NCBI GenBank assembly: GCA_021323755.1
Contig: JAJPKJ010000065.1
Span: 1-64,000 of the forward strand
DNA length: 64,000 nucleotides
Direction: 5' to 3'
Source: Chitinophagales bacterium
GTDB taxonomy: Bacteria > Bacteroidota > Bacteroidia > Chitinophagales > Chitinophagaceae
Shown: positions 31,837 to 40,663 of the stretch, in pieces
How positions within the stretch are numbered: position 1 is the first letter of the stretch
How the letters are laid out: every line of letters begins with the position of its first letter
Position numbers and translations under genes: made by a program
Notes under the pieces: generated by a model
Seen by the model: only the letters and a program-made list of their open reading frames with translations
The model's database searches: none
Told to the model about the DNA's origin: nothing

Positions 31837-32460
31837 ATGGGTACTTACGCTAATGAAGATCCTCTGCAATTATCAAGCGCGATAAATAAAAAACTTACAA
31901 ATTTTGGCATTACTAAGACATTTAAAGAAGGTGATATAATTCTCAGCGAGCATTCTTATATCCGTTCCATTCCTATCGTAAGAAAAGGGTCTTTACGGGT
32001 GATGCGAACAGATGATGAAGGAAAAGAAATTCTCCTATATTATATCAAGCCCGGCGAAAGTTGTATCATGTCTTTTTTGGGCGGATTACATGATGATACC
32101 AGTAAGATAAAAGCAGTTGCGGAGGAAGAATCGGAGGTTTTGTTGCTGCCGGTTGATAAAGTTAGTCTGCTGATCAAAGAATATCCCGAATGGCTCGACT
32201 ATATCTTTAAATTATACCACAAACGTTTTGAAGAATTGCTTGAGGTAGTTAATGCAATTGCTTTTAAAAAAATGGATGAACGCATTCTTCAATTACTGCG
32301 CGAAAAAAAGAAATTGACAAATTCTCTTGAAATTAATATCACTCATCAGCAATTGGCAGATGAGCTTGGAACAGCCCGGGTTGTGGTTTCCCGCCTGCTG
32401 AAACAAATGGAAACAGATGGTGTTGTGAGCCTTTCCAGAAATAAGATTTCCCTTATGTAA
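31837..32460 (+). CDS. Crp/Fnr-family regulator with a single Cys
   Basis: A 207-residue regulator. The N-terminal cyclic-nucleotide-binding-like barrel lacks the cAMP-binding Arg-Ser signature and instead has KPGESCIMSFLGG with Cys76, its only cysteine. A long dimer helix follows, then a winged helix-turn-helix (THQQLADELGTARVVVSRLL). It heads an operon of rhodanese, OsmC and small membrane proteins between two RND efflux operons. Cys76 could sense oxidants or reactive sulfur species, but that is inference. Confidence 0.88.
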   Translation: MGTYANEDPLQLSSAINKKLTNFGITKTFKEGDIILSEHSYIRSIPIVRKGSLRVMRTDDEGKEILLYYIKPGESCIMSFLGGLHDDTSKIKAVAEEESEVLLLPVDKVSLLIKEYPEWLDYIFKLYHKRFEELLEVVNAIAFKKMDERILQLLREKKKLTNSLEINITHQQLADELGTARVVVSRLLKQMETDGVVSLSRNKISLM

Positions 32461-32502
32461 CATATGTTACCAAAAGTTCCTTTCGTGTGATTGAAATTTG
32501 TG

Positions 32503-32730
32503 ATGAAAAAAATTTCAAACATCATGAAAAAGAATATGGGCCCGGCAGACCGGATTATCAGGATAGCTGCTGCCGTTATCATCGCGCTATTATACTATTT
32601 CAATAAAATCAGCGGAACAACCGCTATTATCCTGCTTGTTATTGCATCGGTTTTTATTCTCACCAGCTTTATTAGTTTCTGCCCTTTATATCTGCCTTTT
32701 GGCATCAGCACAAGAAAAAAGAAAGAATAA
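32503..32730 (+). CDS. Small DUF2892-like membrane protein
   Basis: A 75-residue inner-membrane protein with two helices, of the YgaP-type DUF2892 family: NMGPADRIIRIAAAVIIALL, then a second helix ending FCPLYLPFGIST. In E. coli YgaP this domain is fused to a rhodanese; here the rhodanese is encoded separately, 23 bases downstream. The ATG at 32503 is preferred over a TTG four codons earlier. It probably anchors sulfur-transfer partners. Confidence 0.8.
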   Translation: MKKISNIMKKNMGPADRIIRIAAAVIIALLYYFNKISGTTAIILLVIASVFILTSFISFCPLYLPFGISTRKKKE

Positions 32731-32753
32731 TATTTAAAATCAAATTCTAATAA

Positions 32754-33011
32754 ATGAACAAAACAATTGTAGATGTAAGAACGCCGGAAGAATATGCACC
32801 CGGTCATGTGAAAGGTTCGATCAATATTCCGTTACAAGAACTGAATACGCGCTTGGACGAGATCAAAGAAATAAAAGGTGATATTATTTTATGTTGTGCA
32901 TCAGGGGTAAGAAGTGCAAAGGCGTATCGTTTATTGCAGCAAAATGGTTTTAGCAATATGTCAAATGGGGGTAGTTGGATGGATATTGATGCATTATTGG
33001 TTAATCACTAA
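32754..33011 (+). CDS. Single-domain rhodanese, first copy
   Basis: An 85-residue rhodanese-fold sulfurtransferase. The loop ILCCASGVRSAKA carries the catalytic Cys48 in CxxxxR form, with a second Cys beside it. The N-terminal VDVRTPEEY and GHVKGSINIP are classic. It moves sulfane sulfur from persulfides or thiosulfate to acceptors. It lies between a DUF2892 gene and a second rhodanese. Confidence 0.9.
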   Translation: MNKTIVDVRTPEEYAPGHVKGSINIPLQELNTRLDEIKEIKGDIILCCASGVRSAKAYRLLQQNGFSNMSNGGSWMDIDALLVNH

Positions 33012-33022
33012 AATATTTTTGA

Positions 33023-33334
33023 ATGATTGAGTTGATAAAGAAAATGTTTCGCAAGTCTCCGAAAGTTGATTTTGCCACAGTAATAGCAAATGGCGCATTG
33101 ATTTTAGATGTACGCAGCAAAAGCGAATATGCTGGGGGCCATATAAAAGACTCCATGAACATACCCTTAAATGAGTTGCCCGCTCAGTTAAAAAAATTGA
33201 AGCAGGAAAAAACAATTATTACCTGCTGTGCATCCGGCATGCGGAGCGCATCTGCCAAAAATATCTTGCAATCGAAAGGGTTTACTGTTTATAATGGCGG
33301 CAGCTGGTCCGGCCTAAAAAAATATGTACAATGA
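33023..33334 (+). CDS. Single-domain rhodanese, second copy
   Basis: A 103-residue rhodanese, paralogous to the previous gene (both share CCASGxRSA). Catalytic Cys69 is in TCCASGMRS. It has a basic N-terminal extension of about 15 residues that the first copy lacks. The stop overlaps the next start by 4 bases (ATGA), implying coupled translation. Confidence 0.9.
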   Translation: MIELIKKMFRKSPKVDFATVIANGALILDVRSKSEYAGGHIKDSMNIPLNELPAQLKKLKQEKTIITCCASGMRSASAKNILQSKGFTVYNGGSWSGLKKYVQ

Positions 33335-33582
33335 ATGAAATAAAGCAAATGATATTTAATAACTGGCATTTGATGCGAATTGTTCGTTTGGCAATCGGAA
33401 TTTTCATTGGCATAAATGCAATCATCATGCAAGAAGCGCTACCAGGCATTATAGCAGCCATTTTTCTTTTTCAGGCAATCACAAATACCGGTTGTTGTGC
33501 CGGAAGTTGCGCTCTGCCTTCAAGAAAAACCAATAATCAAAATCAATCGAACACATTATTTGAAAAAATTAAAAATGATTAG
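33331..33582 (+). CDS. Small Cys-rich membrane protein
   Basis: An 83-residue protein with two hydrophobic helices and then TNTGCCAGSCALP, a short cytoplasmic cysteine cluster. It resembles DUF2892/YgaP-type membrane domains. The CC...C patch could accept sulfur from the neighbouring rhodaneses or bind a metal; both are inference. It overlaps the preceding gene and is 2 bases from the next. Confidence 0.75.
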   Translation: MNEIKQMIFNNWHLMRIVRLAIGIFIGINAIIMQEALPGIIAAIFLFQAITNTGCCAGSCALPSRKTNNQNQSNTLFEKIKND

Positions 33583-33584
33583 TT

Positions 33585-34037
33585 ATGGAAAACGCACATT
33601 TTTATGAAGTGGATGTAACTTGGGAAGAAGGACGGAAGGGATCAATGTCTTCTCCGGCTTTGAACAATAATATTGAAGTGGCCACGCCGCCCGAATTTGC
33701 TAAGGGCATTGCAGGCATTTGGTCGCCAGAACATTTATTAGTAGCTGCAGTAAACAGTTGCCTGATGACAACTTTTTTGGCGATTGCAGAAAATTCAAAA
33801 TTAAATTTTAAAGATTTTAATTGCGGCGCCAGCGGCAAATTGGAAAAAGCAGATGGAAAATATATGATCACGGAAATAATATTATCGCCTGTACTCACTA
33901 TTCCCGATGAACATGAAATGGAAAGAGCAGAAAGAATTTTGCAAAAAGCAGAATTGGCATGTCTGATTTCAAATTCAGTAAAATCGAAAGTAATAATGCA
34001 ACCCAAAATAAAGGTTCAGAACGATCAATCATGCTGA
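33585..34037 (+). CDS. OsmC-family peroxiredoxin-like protein
   Basis: A 150-residue OsmC/Ohr-type protein. The motif SPEHLLVAAVNSCLMTTFLAI carries the first catalytic Cys, and a second Cys appears in KAELACLISNSV. OsmC and Ohr reduce organic hydroperoxides, and Ohr-like proteins also act on reactive sulfur species. Its place in a rhodanese operon favours the second idea, as inference. Confidence 0.85.
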   Translation: MENAHFYEVDVTWEEGRKGSMSSPALNNNIEVATPPEFAKGIAGIWSPEHLLVAAVNSCLMTTFLAIAENSKLNFKDFNCGASGKLEKADGKYMITEIILSPVLTIPDEHEMERAERILQKAELACLISNSVKSKVIMQPKIKVQNDQSC

Positions 34038-34222
34038 TAAAAAAAAATATTGAATGGGCCGTGTGGCTCAGCAGATCTTTGCGTTGGGGTTTTGGGGCCT
34101 TTTCAATCTGGCTTGGAATCCGTAATGATCATAACTGGCCTGCCATCATTTTTGGCGCGGCATTGTTCATTACTGGATTCTTTAAGCCAATAAGATGCAT
34201 TAATGAAAATTGTGAATCTTAA
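34031..34222 (+). CDS. DUF2892-like small membrane protein
   Basis: A 63-residue two-helix membrane protein from the ATG at 34031, which overlaps the OsmC stop codon. It has RWGFGAFSIWLGI, FGAALFITGFF and a short CxxxxC tail (RCINENCES). It closes the Crp/Fnr operon and is convergent with the second efflux operon. Confidence 0.75.
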   Translation: MLIKKNIEWAVWLSRSLRWGFGAFSIWLGIRNDHNWPAIIFGAALFITGFFKPIRCINENCES

Positions 34223-34245
34223 CATTCAACATAGGAAACCATTTT

Positions 34246-35331
34246 TTAATTTATTATAGCTCCCTCCTTGATCTCATCATTCGCATTTGAAATCACCGTT
34301 TCGCCAGCCTGTAATGCGCCAACAATTTCCGTTTTTCCACTTGCTTCATTGCCGGTGATCACATCTACTTTTACCGCTTTGTTATTTCTTGCCACAATCA
34401 CATATTTTCTTTCGGTTGAAATCACGACTGCAGATTTTGGAACTGATAATGCATTGGGGTTGCCATCTGAATTGAATAACACATCTGCATACATACCCGG
34501 AGCCAGCGCTCCATCTGCATTGTAAACGTCTAATTCAATTCGCTCTGAACGAAACTGTGCATTAATATTCATGGAAACCCGGCTGATATGTCCCTTTCGT
34601 TCAACTCCTGGAAATGCAGAGAGTTCAAATGAAATGCTGTCATTTTTATTTTTCAAACTGGCAACCGTGCTTTCAGGAATATCCACCTGCAAACGCAAAT
34701 GATCAACTTGTTTTAATTCGAGCATGGGTTTCCCATCTTTTGCCTCAGCGCTTACCAGTGCACCGGGATGAACATTTCTTTGGGTGATCACTCCGCTAAA
34801 AGGGGCAGTAACAATTAAATAATCCATCATGGTTTGTTGCATTTGCCAGTTTGCTTTTTCAGCATTGCTTAACGAACTATCAGCTTCTGCTTTACTTTTC
34901 GCAGTTGCCAGATCAAGCGGCGAGATTGCCCCCGGCGTTTCGGATGCTTCTTTTAGTCTTTCGTAATTTTCTTTCGCAATGGTATAATCTGATTTTGCCT
35001 GGGCATATTTTTCTCTTGCCTGCGCAACAGCTTGTTCTAACTCCGGCGCCTCGAGTGTCATCAATCTTTGTCCTTTTTTTACGTGCGAGCCAATATCAAC
35101 CGAGACTGTTTTCACATAACCATTCACTTTAGGAAAGATGCTCACTTCCTGGTAGGCGGCTAACTGCGCCGGCAATTTCAATTGTTCGCTGACTTTTGCT
35201 TTTTCTACTTTTGCGAGAACATAATGTGGACTTGCATTTTCTGATGCAGGTTTATTTTCAGATGCTTTATTATCAGAACAAGAGTAGAAAAGAATAATTG
35301 CTGATATAACCGTTATAATATTTTTTTTCAT
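34246..35331 (-). CDS. RND efflux periplasmic adaptor, second system
   Basis: A 361-residue lipoprotein adaptor (ILFYSCSDNK) with the same domain order as the first system's adaptor: KVNGYVKTVSVDIGSHVKKGQ, coiled-coil hairpin, then VTAPFSGVITQRNVHPG and barrel domains. It is the last gene of the second efflux operon, separated from its pump gene by a 176-base spacer with a strong inverted repeat. The first system has only 10 bases there. Confidence 0.92.
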   Translation of the reverse strand: MKKNIITVISAIILFYSCSDNKASENKPASENASPHYVLAKVEKAKVSEQLKLPAQLAAYQEVSIFPKVNGYVKTVSVDIGSHVKKGQRLMTLEAPELEQAVAQAREKYAQAKSDYTIAKENYERLKEASETPGAISPLDLATAKSKAEADSSLSNAEKANWQMQQTMMDYLIVTAPFSGVITQRNVHPGALVSAEAKDGKPMLELKQVDHLRLQVDIPESTVASLKNKNDSISFELSAFPGVERKGHISRVSMNINAQFRSERIELDVYNADGALAPGMYADVLFNSDGNPNALSVPKSAVVISTERKYVIVARNNKAVKVDVITGNEASGKTEIVGALQAGETVISNANDEIKEGAIIN

Positions 35332-35507
35332 TGTGAATTGTTATTTATGATTTGCCACTGGTACACAGAAGAACAGGAATTCTGTGTACCAGTGTTTGAT
35401 GGCATTTATTGCCGAATAAAAAATTAATTGCAGCAATGTGCGAGTTCCCCCCGTGCCGGTATGGACGGTCGATGCTGAATAGATATGCTGAATTCTGGTA
35501 CATAAGA
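35332..35507 (-). repeat. GC-rich intercistronic element with perfect inverted repeat
   Basis: Bases 35356-35370 (CACTGGTACACAGAA) pair perfectly with 35380-35394 across a 9-base loop. The next 100 bases include a patch richer in GC than its surroundings (about 35445-35475), and a partial third copy of the repeat motif (GAATTCTGGTAC) lies at about 35490-35501. It lies inside an operon and could stabilise the mRNA or be a REP or MITE-like insertion. Confidence 0.55.
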
Positions 35508-38500
35508 TCACCCATTGTTATCATTATTTTCATCTTCCGGCAAAAGAGAAACCGTACCAAAAGATTTTTTTTGTTGAATCCATCCATAAACCAAGGGCAC
35601 CATATATAATGCGGCAAAAGTCGAAGCTGCCAGACCCCCGATCACCGCGCGACCTAAGGGCGCAGACTGGTCGCCGGATTCGCCCAGACCACTAGCCATG
35701 GGAACCATTCCGGCGATCATTGCCATGCTCGTCATTAATATCGGGCGCAACCTGATGCTTGCTGAAACTGTTGCCGCCTTGAAGGGATCCTTATATTCTA
35801 GCCGCAAATTTTCGGCATTGGTTACAATCAAAATTGCATTAGCAACAGATACGCCAACTGCCATGATAATTCCCATATAAGATTGCAGGTTAAGTGTGGC
35901 CCCGGTTATCAGCAATACGATCATTGAGCCGGACAAAACCGCCGGAACTGTCGCCAGCACTGCCACAGACAGACCGAAGGATTGATAATTCGCAGCAAGC
36001 AATAATAATATCACCACAATGGCAGCGATCAAACCACTTTGCAATGAGTCGAGTGTTTCAATGAGTAATGATGACATCCCTTTTATTTCCGGGACTAAAC
36101 CTGTTGGCGGTTTGCCGAGATCATCAATGGCTTTTTGAACTGCTGTTGTTGCAGTTCCCAAATCTTTTTTATTAATGTTTGCGCTTACGGTTACAAATCT
36201 TCGCGGGCCGCTTCTGTCGTATTCCCCGGGAATGGTGTCGAGTGAAAATGTTGCTACATCTGCAAGCACGGGACGCATCTGTCCCTGCACCAGTGGAATT
36301 GATTTCAATTGTTCCGGTGAATTCATAATGTATTCCGGAATGAAGATCTGTGTTTGATAGGTATAAGATGTTTTATCATCAAGCCATAAATTTTTATTGG
36401 TAAAACGGCTGGATGATGTTGCATCGGTAATACTTTTGGAAACATTATCAATGGTAAGATTCATCAGGGCTAATTTTTGCCTGTCAATGGAAATATTAAT
36501 AACAGGTTCTTTGAGCGGTTGTGCAATTTGAACATCGCGGAGAAAAGAAATGCTTTTTAATTTTTCCAATAAGCGTGCAGAATAATCTTCAATGTCCTTC
36601 ATATTTTTTCCGGCAATGCGCACTTCAATGGGTGTTGATGCGCCTTGAGCCATGATTTTTTCTGTGAGTTCAATCGGTTCGAAAGAAATTTTTACCTGCG
36701 GATATTTTTCTGCAATTCTTTTTCGTAATTCTTCTTTCAAATCGTCCATCTTCACTTTATAGTTCTCATCAATATTCACTTGTATCACCGCTTCATGCGT
36801 ACCGCTGGAAAAAACATAGAGATTACTGGTTCCGAAATTGCTTGGTATCAATCCCACATGCGCTGAGCTGATGGCAATATTTCCGTTAACGGTTGAATCG
36901 ATAATGTCCAAAATATTTTTTGTAGCTTCTTCAGTCACTTCCAATCTCGTTCCATCGGGTTCGCGGATGCGCAATTGCAATTGCCCCACATTACTTTTCG
37001 GCAACAGGTCTTTTCCAATCGTAACAAAACAAAAAGCAGCTGCGCCGAATGCGGCAATCAAATAAATAATAACAATTAATTTTCTGCGCGGCATCCATTT
37101 TTCCAACCTCTTTGCCAATCCATTTTTTATTTTTTGAAAAAAATCATTTTGTTCCGGATGCTTCACATCTTGTCTGGAGTGTTCTCCAACTTCATCAACT
37201 TCCGCATCGTTAAGCGCCAGACCCGCATGAGCGTGAGGCTTACTATGATTATATTGAAATTTTTCTGCCTTCAATAACCAGTTTGAAATAACCGGCACTA
37301 AGGTTTGGGCAGCAATGAAAGAAACGATCATCGCAAATGCAATGGACAAGGATAAAGGAAGGAACATTGCTTTGGGAACACCATTCATTACAAATGAAGG
37401 GGCGAACACAGCAAGAATACAAAGCAATATCAATAGTAATGGAAAAGAGATTTCTGAGCAAGCATCAAGTATTGCCTGCTTCTTATTTTTCCCCATTTCC
37501 AGGTGCTGATGAATATTCTCAATGGTAACCGTTGCCTGGTCGACTAAAATCCCGATGGCAAGCGCAAGCCCGCTCAAAGTCATGATATTGATTGTTTGTC
37601 CGGCAAGATTTAAGAAGAAAACGGCGCTTAACACAGAAACAGGAATGGTGATGATAACGACCAAACTGCTTCGCCAGTCGCGCAAAAAAAGCAACACCAT
37701 TAATCCGGTTAATATCGCGCCAAGAATCCCTTCAATCATCAAACTTTTTGCCGCGTTGATAACAAATATGGACTGATCGAATTCATAACTGAGATTAATA
37801 TCATCCGGCAGTAATGATTTCATGTCCGGCAATTTTTTGCGCAGGGTATTCACCACATCCAAGGTTGATGCATCAGCGGTTTTCACAACCGGGATATAAA
37901 CCGAGCGCTTGCCATTTACCAAGGCATAATCAACTGTAACGTCGGCAGCATCTGCCACCCGGGCAACATCTTTCACAAAAATGGTTGTAGAGCCATTGCT
38001 CTTTACAGGAATATCATTGAACTGTTCAACTTTGTCTTCGAGCGAATTGATCGTCGTCATATACATCATGCTATCCACCCGCAAATTTCCTGCAGGTGTA
38101 ATGGCATTATTTTTCACGACTGCTTCCACAACTTCATCAGGAGAAAGATTATAGGTTCTCAATTTTTGCGGATCAACATTGATCACCACGGTTCTTGCGT
38201 TGGAGCCAAAAGGCGGAGCAGAAGACATCCCGGGAACTGTCGCAAACAGCGGACGAATGCGGGTTAGCGCAATATCAAATATATCTTTGAGCGACCTTGT
38301 CTTGCTCGAAAAAACCAATTCACCTACAGGTAATGATGATGCGTCGAAACGAATTACCTGCGGTGGCAATGAGCCAGGGGGAAAAAAGGCGGATACACGA
38401 TTCACCTGCAATGCCACTTGCGCAGATGCTTCAGCCATATTGGTATTCTCATAGAATGTGAGTTTGATGAGTGATAAGCCCTGCACATTTTTGCTCTCAA

Positions 38501-38732
38501 TATTTTTTATCCCATTGATATATAAAAACTGGTCCTGCATTCTTGTTGCAAAAAAACCTTCCATTTGTTTTGGCGACATCCCTCCATATTGTTCGATAAC
38601 ATAGATTGTTGGAAGATTGAGTTTCGGAAAAATATCAATCGGTATTGAGCGAATGGCAACCACAGAAAATAATAAAAGACCCATGAACAACACGAGCACC
38701 GTGATTGGTCTTTTTAATGCGGCACGTACCAT
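35508..38732 (-). CDS. RND-family efflux pump, second system
   Basis: A 1074-residue RND pump, paralogous to the one at 27052-30198 along its whole length (shared segments such as PIDIFPKLNLPTIYV and NIMTLSGLALAIGILVD). TM4 reads VDQATVTIEN, so the acidic pair of AcrB is Asp-Gln here against Asp-Glu in the first pump. TM10 (GVSVANAILIV) also lacks the AcrB Lys. The central loop has an extra His/Asp-rich insert near HSKPHAHAG. tolC lies 3 bases upstream. Confidence 0.92.
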   Translation of the reverse strand: MVRAALKRPITVLVLFMGLLLFSVVAIRSIPIDIFPKLNLPTIYVIEQYGGMSPKQMEGFFATRMQDQFLYINGIKNIESKNVQGLSLIKLTFYENTNMAEASAQVALQVNRVSAFFPPGSLPPQVIRFDASSLPVGELVFSSKTRSLKDIFDIALTRIRPLFATVPGMSSAPPFGSNARTVVINVDPQKLRTYNLSPDEVVEAVVKNNAITPAGNLRVDSMMYMTTINSLEDKVEQFNDIPVKSNGSTTIFVKDVARVADAADVTVDYALVNGKRSVYIPVVKTADASTLDVVNTLRKKLPDMKSLLPDDINLSYEFDQSIFVINAAKSLMIEGILGAILTGLMVLLFLRDWRSSLVVIITIPVSVLSAVFFLNLAGQTINIMTLSGLALAIGILVDQATVTIENIHQHLEMGKNKKQAILDACSEISFPLLLILLCILAVFAPSFVMNGVPKAMFLPLSLSIAFAMIVSFIAAQTLVPVISNWLLKAEKFQYNHSKPHAHAGLALNDAEVDEVGEHSRQDVKHPEQNDFFQKIKNGLAKRLEKWMPRRKLIVIIYLIAAFGAAAFCFVTIGKDLLPKSNVGQLQLRIREPDGTRLEVTEEATKNILDIIDSTVNGNIAISSAHVGLIPSNFGTSNLYVFSSGTHEAVIQVNIDENYKVKMDDLKEELRKRIAEKYPQVKISFEPIELTEKIMAQGASTPIEVRIAGKNMKDIEDYSARLLEKLKSISFLRDVQIAQPLKEPVINISIDRQKLALMNLTIDNVSKSITDATSSSRFTNKNLWLDDKTSYTYQTQIFIPEYIMNSPEQLKSIPLVQGQMRPVLADVATFSLDTIPGEYDRSGPRRFVTVSANINKKDLGTATTAVQKAIDDLGKPPTGLVPEIKGMSSLLIETLDSLQSGLIAAIVVILLLLAANYQSFGLSVAVLATVPAVLSGSMIVLLITGATLNLQSYMGIIMAVGVSVANAILIVTNAENLRLEYKDPFKAATVSASIRLRPILMTSMAMIAGMVPMASGLGESGDQSAPLGRAVIGGLAASTFAALYMVPLVYGWIQQKKSFGTVSLLPEDENNDNNG

Positions 38733-38735
38733 GAA

Positions 38736-40136
38736 TTATTTTTTAATTGATTGAATGAATAAATCCATATTGCCTGTTGCGGCTGCTTTGTCAAGGTTTG
38801 CCAGCAACCAATCGCTGAGCGTTTGCACATAATCTGACTGAGCGCGATACAATACAAATGATGCGTTGGTCAAATCGATCAGGTTAATAATGCCCGCTTT
38901 ATACTGCGCCGTTTTTTGATTGTAGGTATCCTCAGAAGATTTTATCTGCACCGGAATCTCGAACAAATTTTTTACCGAGGTCACAATTGCTTCTTCGGCC
39001 TGGTTGCTTACATTTTGCAAAGAAAGCTGCTGTTGTTGTAAATCATAATCGCTGGCTTCGGTGTTTAAATGACTGATCGCCAATTTATCTTTCCTGTGTA
39101 CGACATTAAAAAGATCGTACACAAAGGTTGCACCGAACATATAATTGAATCGCTGATAACCCAGTCCCTCACTGAAGGATTTGTAATCACCGTTATAATC
39201 TATACTTGAACCACGCGCCCATCCGGTTGCATTCAAGTAAACTCTTGGTAAAAATGTTTTCTTTACTAAAGTTTCAGTTTGCTGGTACAACAATTCTTGT
39301 TTGTTATAATAATCAATCATTGGATTGTTTAAACCATCGTTGGAATTCGCTTGCGACAAAACACCAAGCGCATCCAGGTAATTTTTTGTTTGAGAAGTGT
39401 CAATCAAGAAATTATTTACAGCAATGCCCGTCAGGTAAGAAAGTTCCTGTTGCTGCTGGCGGATTTGCCCATCTACCTGATTATATGTGATGCGGCTTTT
39501 TGATAACTCGGCCATTGCCAGCGAAGAATCTGCCCCGGCTTTTATTCCGCTTCTCGTTACGGCTTCAATTACTTTATAAATCGATTCGTAACGACTCACA
39601 TTTTCTTTTTCAATTGCTAATTGAAACTGGTTTTTTAATATATCGAAATACAATTTCCCGACCCACCATTTCAGTAAATATTTTTCCCTTTCCAAATCTG
39701 CCTGGGTGAGATTTGAATATGCTTTTGCATTATCAACTTTCGCTTTTTTCAAACCAAAATCCAATAATTCATACTGGCTTTGAAAAATGGCGATGTTGCC
39801 TACTGCAGATTGATAATCATTCGCAGGCCGCACGCCACTTGAAGTTGAAGGGATAATGCCATAGGACAAGTAAGAGCCGGGAATAGAATTGTCCGTCCCC
39901 AATGTTAGTTCGTCTGCAATAAATGCATTGGGTAAAAATGAATGTCGCGCATCTGTGATGCCTGCCTTTGATGCATCTACCAATGCTTGTTTTTGTAAAA
40001 GAATCGGCATATGATGTTCAGCGGAATCAACAAAATCGGATAATGAATATTTTTTTTGTTGCTGTGCATTTGCAACAGCAATAAACATCACTGATATGGA
40101 TAATAGTAACCAGGCTGCTTTGTACGGAACAACCAT
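38736..40136 (-). CDS. TolC-like outer-membrane efflux protein, second system
   Basis: A 466-residue OEP-family protein with signal peptide (cut after ANAQQ) and two long coiled-coil repeats. It pairs with the pump and adaptor that follow. A small protein gene lies 46 bases upstream and is likely the first cistron. Confidence 0.9.
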   Translation of the reverse strand: MVVPYKAAWLLLSISVMFIAVANAQQQKKYSLSDFVDSAEHHMPILLQKQALVDASKAGITDARHSFLPNAFIADELTLGTDNSIPGSYLSYGIIPSTSSGVRPANDYQSAVGNIAIFQSQYELLDFGLKKAKVDNAKAYSNLTQADLEREKYLLKWWVGKLYFDILKNQFQLAIEKENVSRYESIYKVIEAVTRSGIKAGADSSLAMAELSKSRITYNQVDGQIRQQQQELSYLTGIAVNNFLIDTSQTKNYLDALGVLSQANSNDGLNNPMIDYYNKQELLYQQTETLVKKTFLPRVYLNATGWARGSSIDYNGDYKSFSEGLGYQRFNYMFGATFVYDLFNVVHRKDKLAISHLNTEASDYDLQQQQLSLQNVSNQAEEAIVTSVKNLFEIPVQIKSSEDTYNQKTAQYKAGIINLIDLTNASFVLYRAQSDYVQTLSDWLLANLDKAAATGNMDLFIQSIKK

Positions 40137-40182
40137 GAAATAATTTTTAATGAATAAATAAATTGCTTAAATAAAGAAAAGA

Positions 40183-40575
40183 TCAGGCAAACACCGGTGG
40201 CCCGCGAAGTGAAATAGTATTTATTTTGATGCCACCAATATGTTCCTCTCCAAAATAAGACTTTACAGCAGCCTCTGAATAAAAAGGCTGAAATTCAAAA
40301 TCATGAGAGGGAACTATGACCTCATCTTTTGGATGAAACCGCTTATTAAGATAGGAAAGCGATTTGTTCGCCTTACTTTCATTTCTTAGAGCTAAGATTT
40401 TCCCGGTATGTGAATTTGCAACAGAATTTTGCCTACAGGTTTCTACTTCTAAAGATTCCTGAGAATGAGAAGAAGTGTACCGTAAAAGAAGTTGAACACT
40501 AAAAAAAACAAAATAAACGGACAGCAATAATACTTTAAAAAAAAGCCTGCCATATTGTTTATTTCTGGAATTCAT
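40183..40575 (-). CDS. Small membrane-anchored protein ending in an RGPP motif
   Basis: A 130-residue protein with one N-terminal membrane helix (VLLLSVYFVFFSVQLLL) and a periplasmic tail that ends ISLRGPPVFA. Small proteins with this kind of ending precede RND operons in other Bacteroidota, to my recollection. No catalytic motif is seen. Its place as first gene suggests an accessory or sensing part of the second efflux system. The first system has no counterpart. Confidence 0.6.
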   Translation of the reverse strand: MNSRNKQYGRLFFKVLLLSVYFVFFSVQLLLRYTSSHSQESLEVETCRQNSVANSHTGKILALRNESKANKSLSYLNKRFHPKDEVIVPSHDFEFQPFYSEAAVKSYFGEEHIGGIKINTISLRGPPVFA

Positions 40576-40663
40576 GGAAGGCGAAGTTAACCACTAATCA
40601 TATCAAATTAAAGCAGGCGCTGTAAATTTCTTGTTAAGGGTGGTAATACCAGGCAGATGAAGG

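Noticed and set aside
33959-34030. A longer start for the last DUF2892 protein inside the OsmC gene
   Set aside because: The extra 24 residues would be coded wholly within OsmC in another frame and are unlike the family; the ATG at 34031 fits better.
35345-35617. A 90-codon open frame across the pump-adaptor spacer
   Set aside because: It runs through the inverted repeat and the pump's 3' end in another frame, and its composition is not protein-like.
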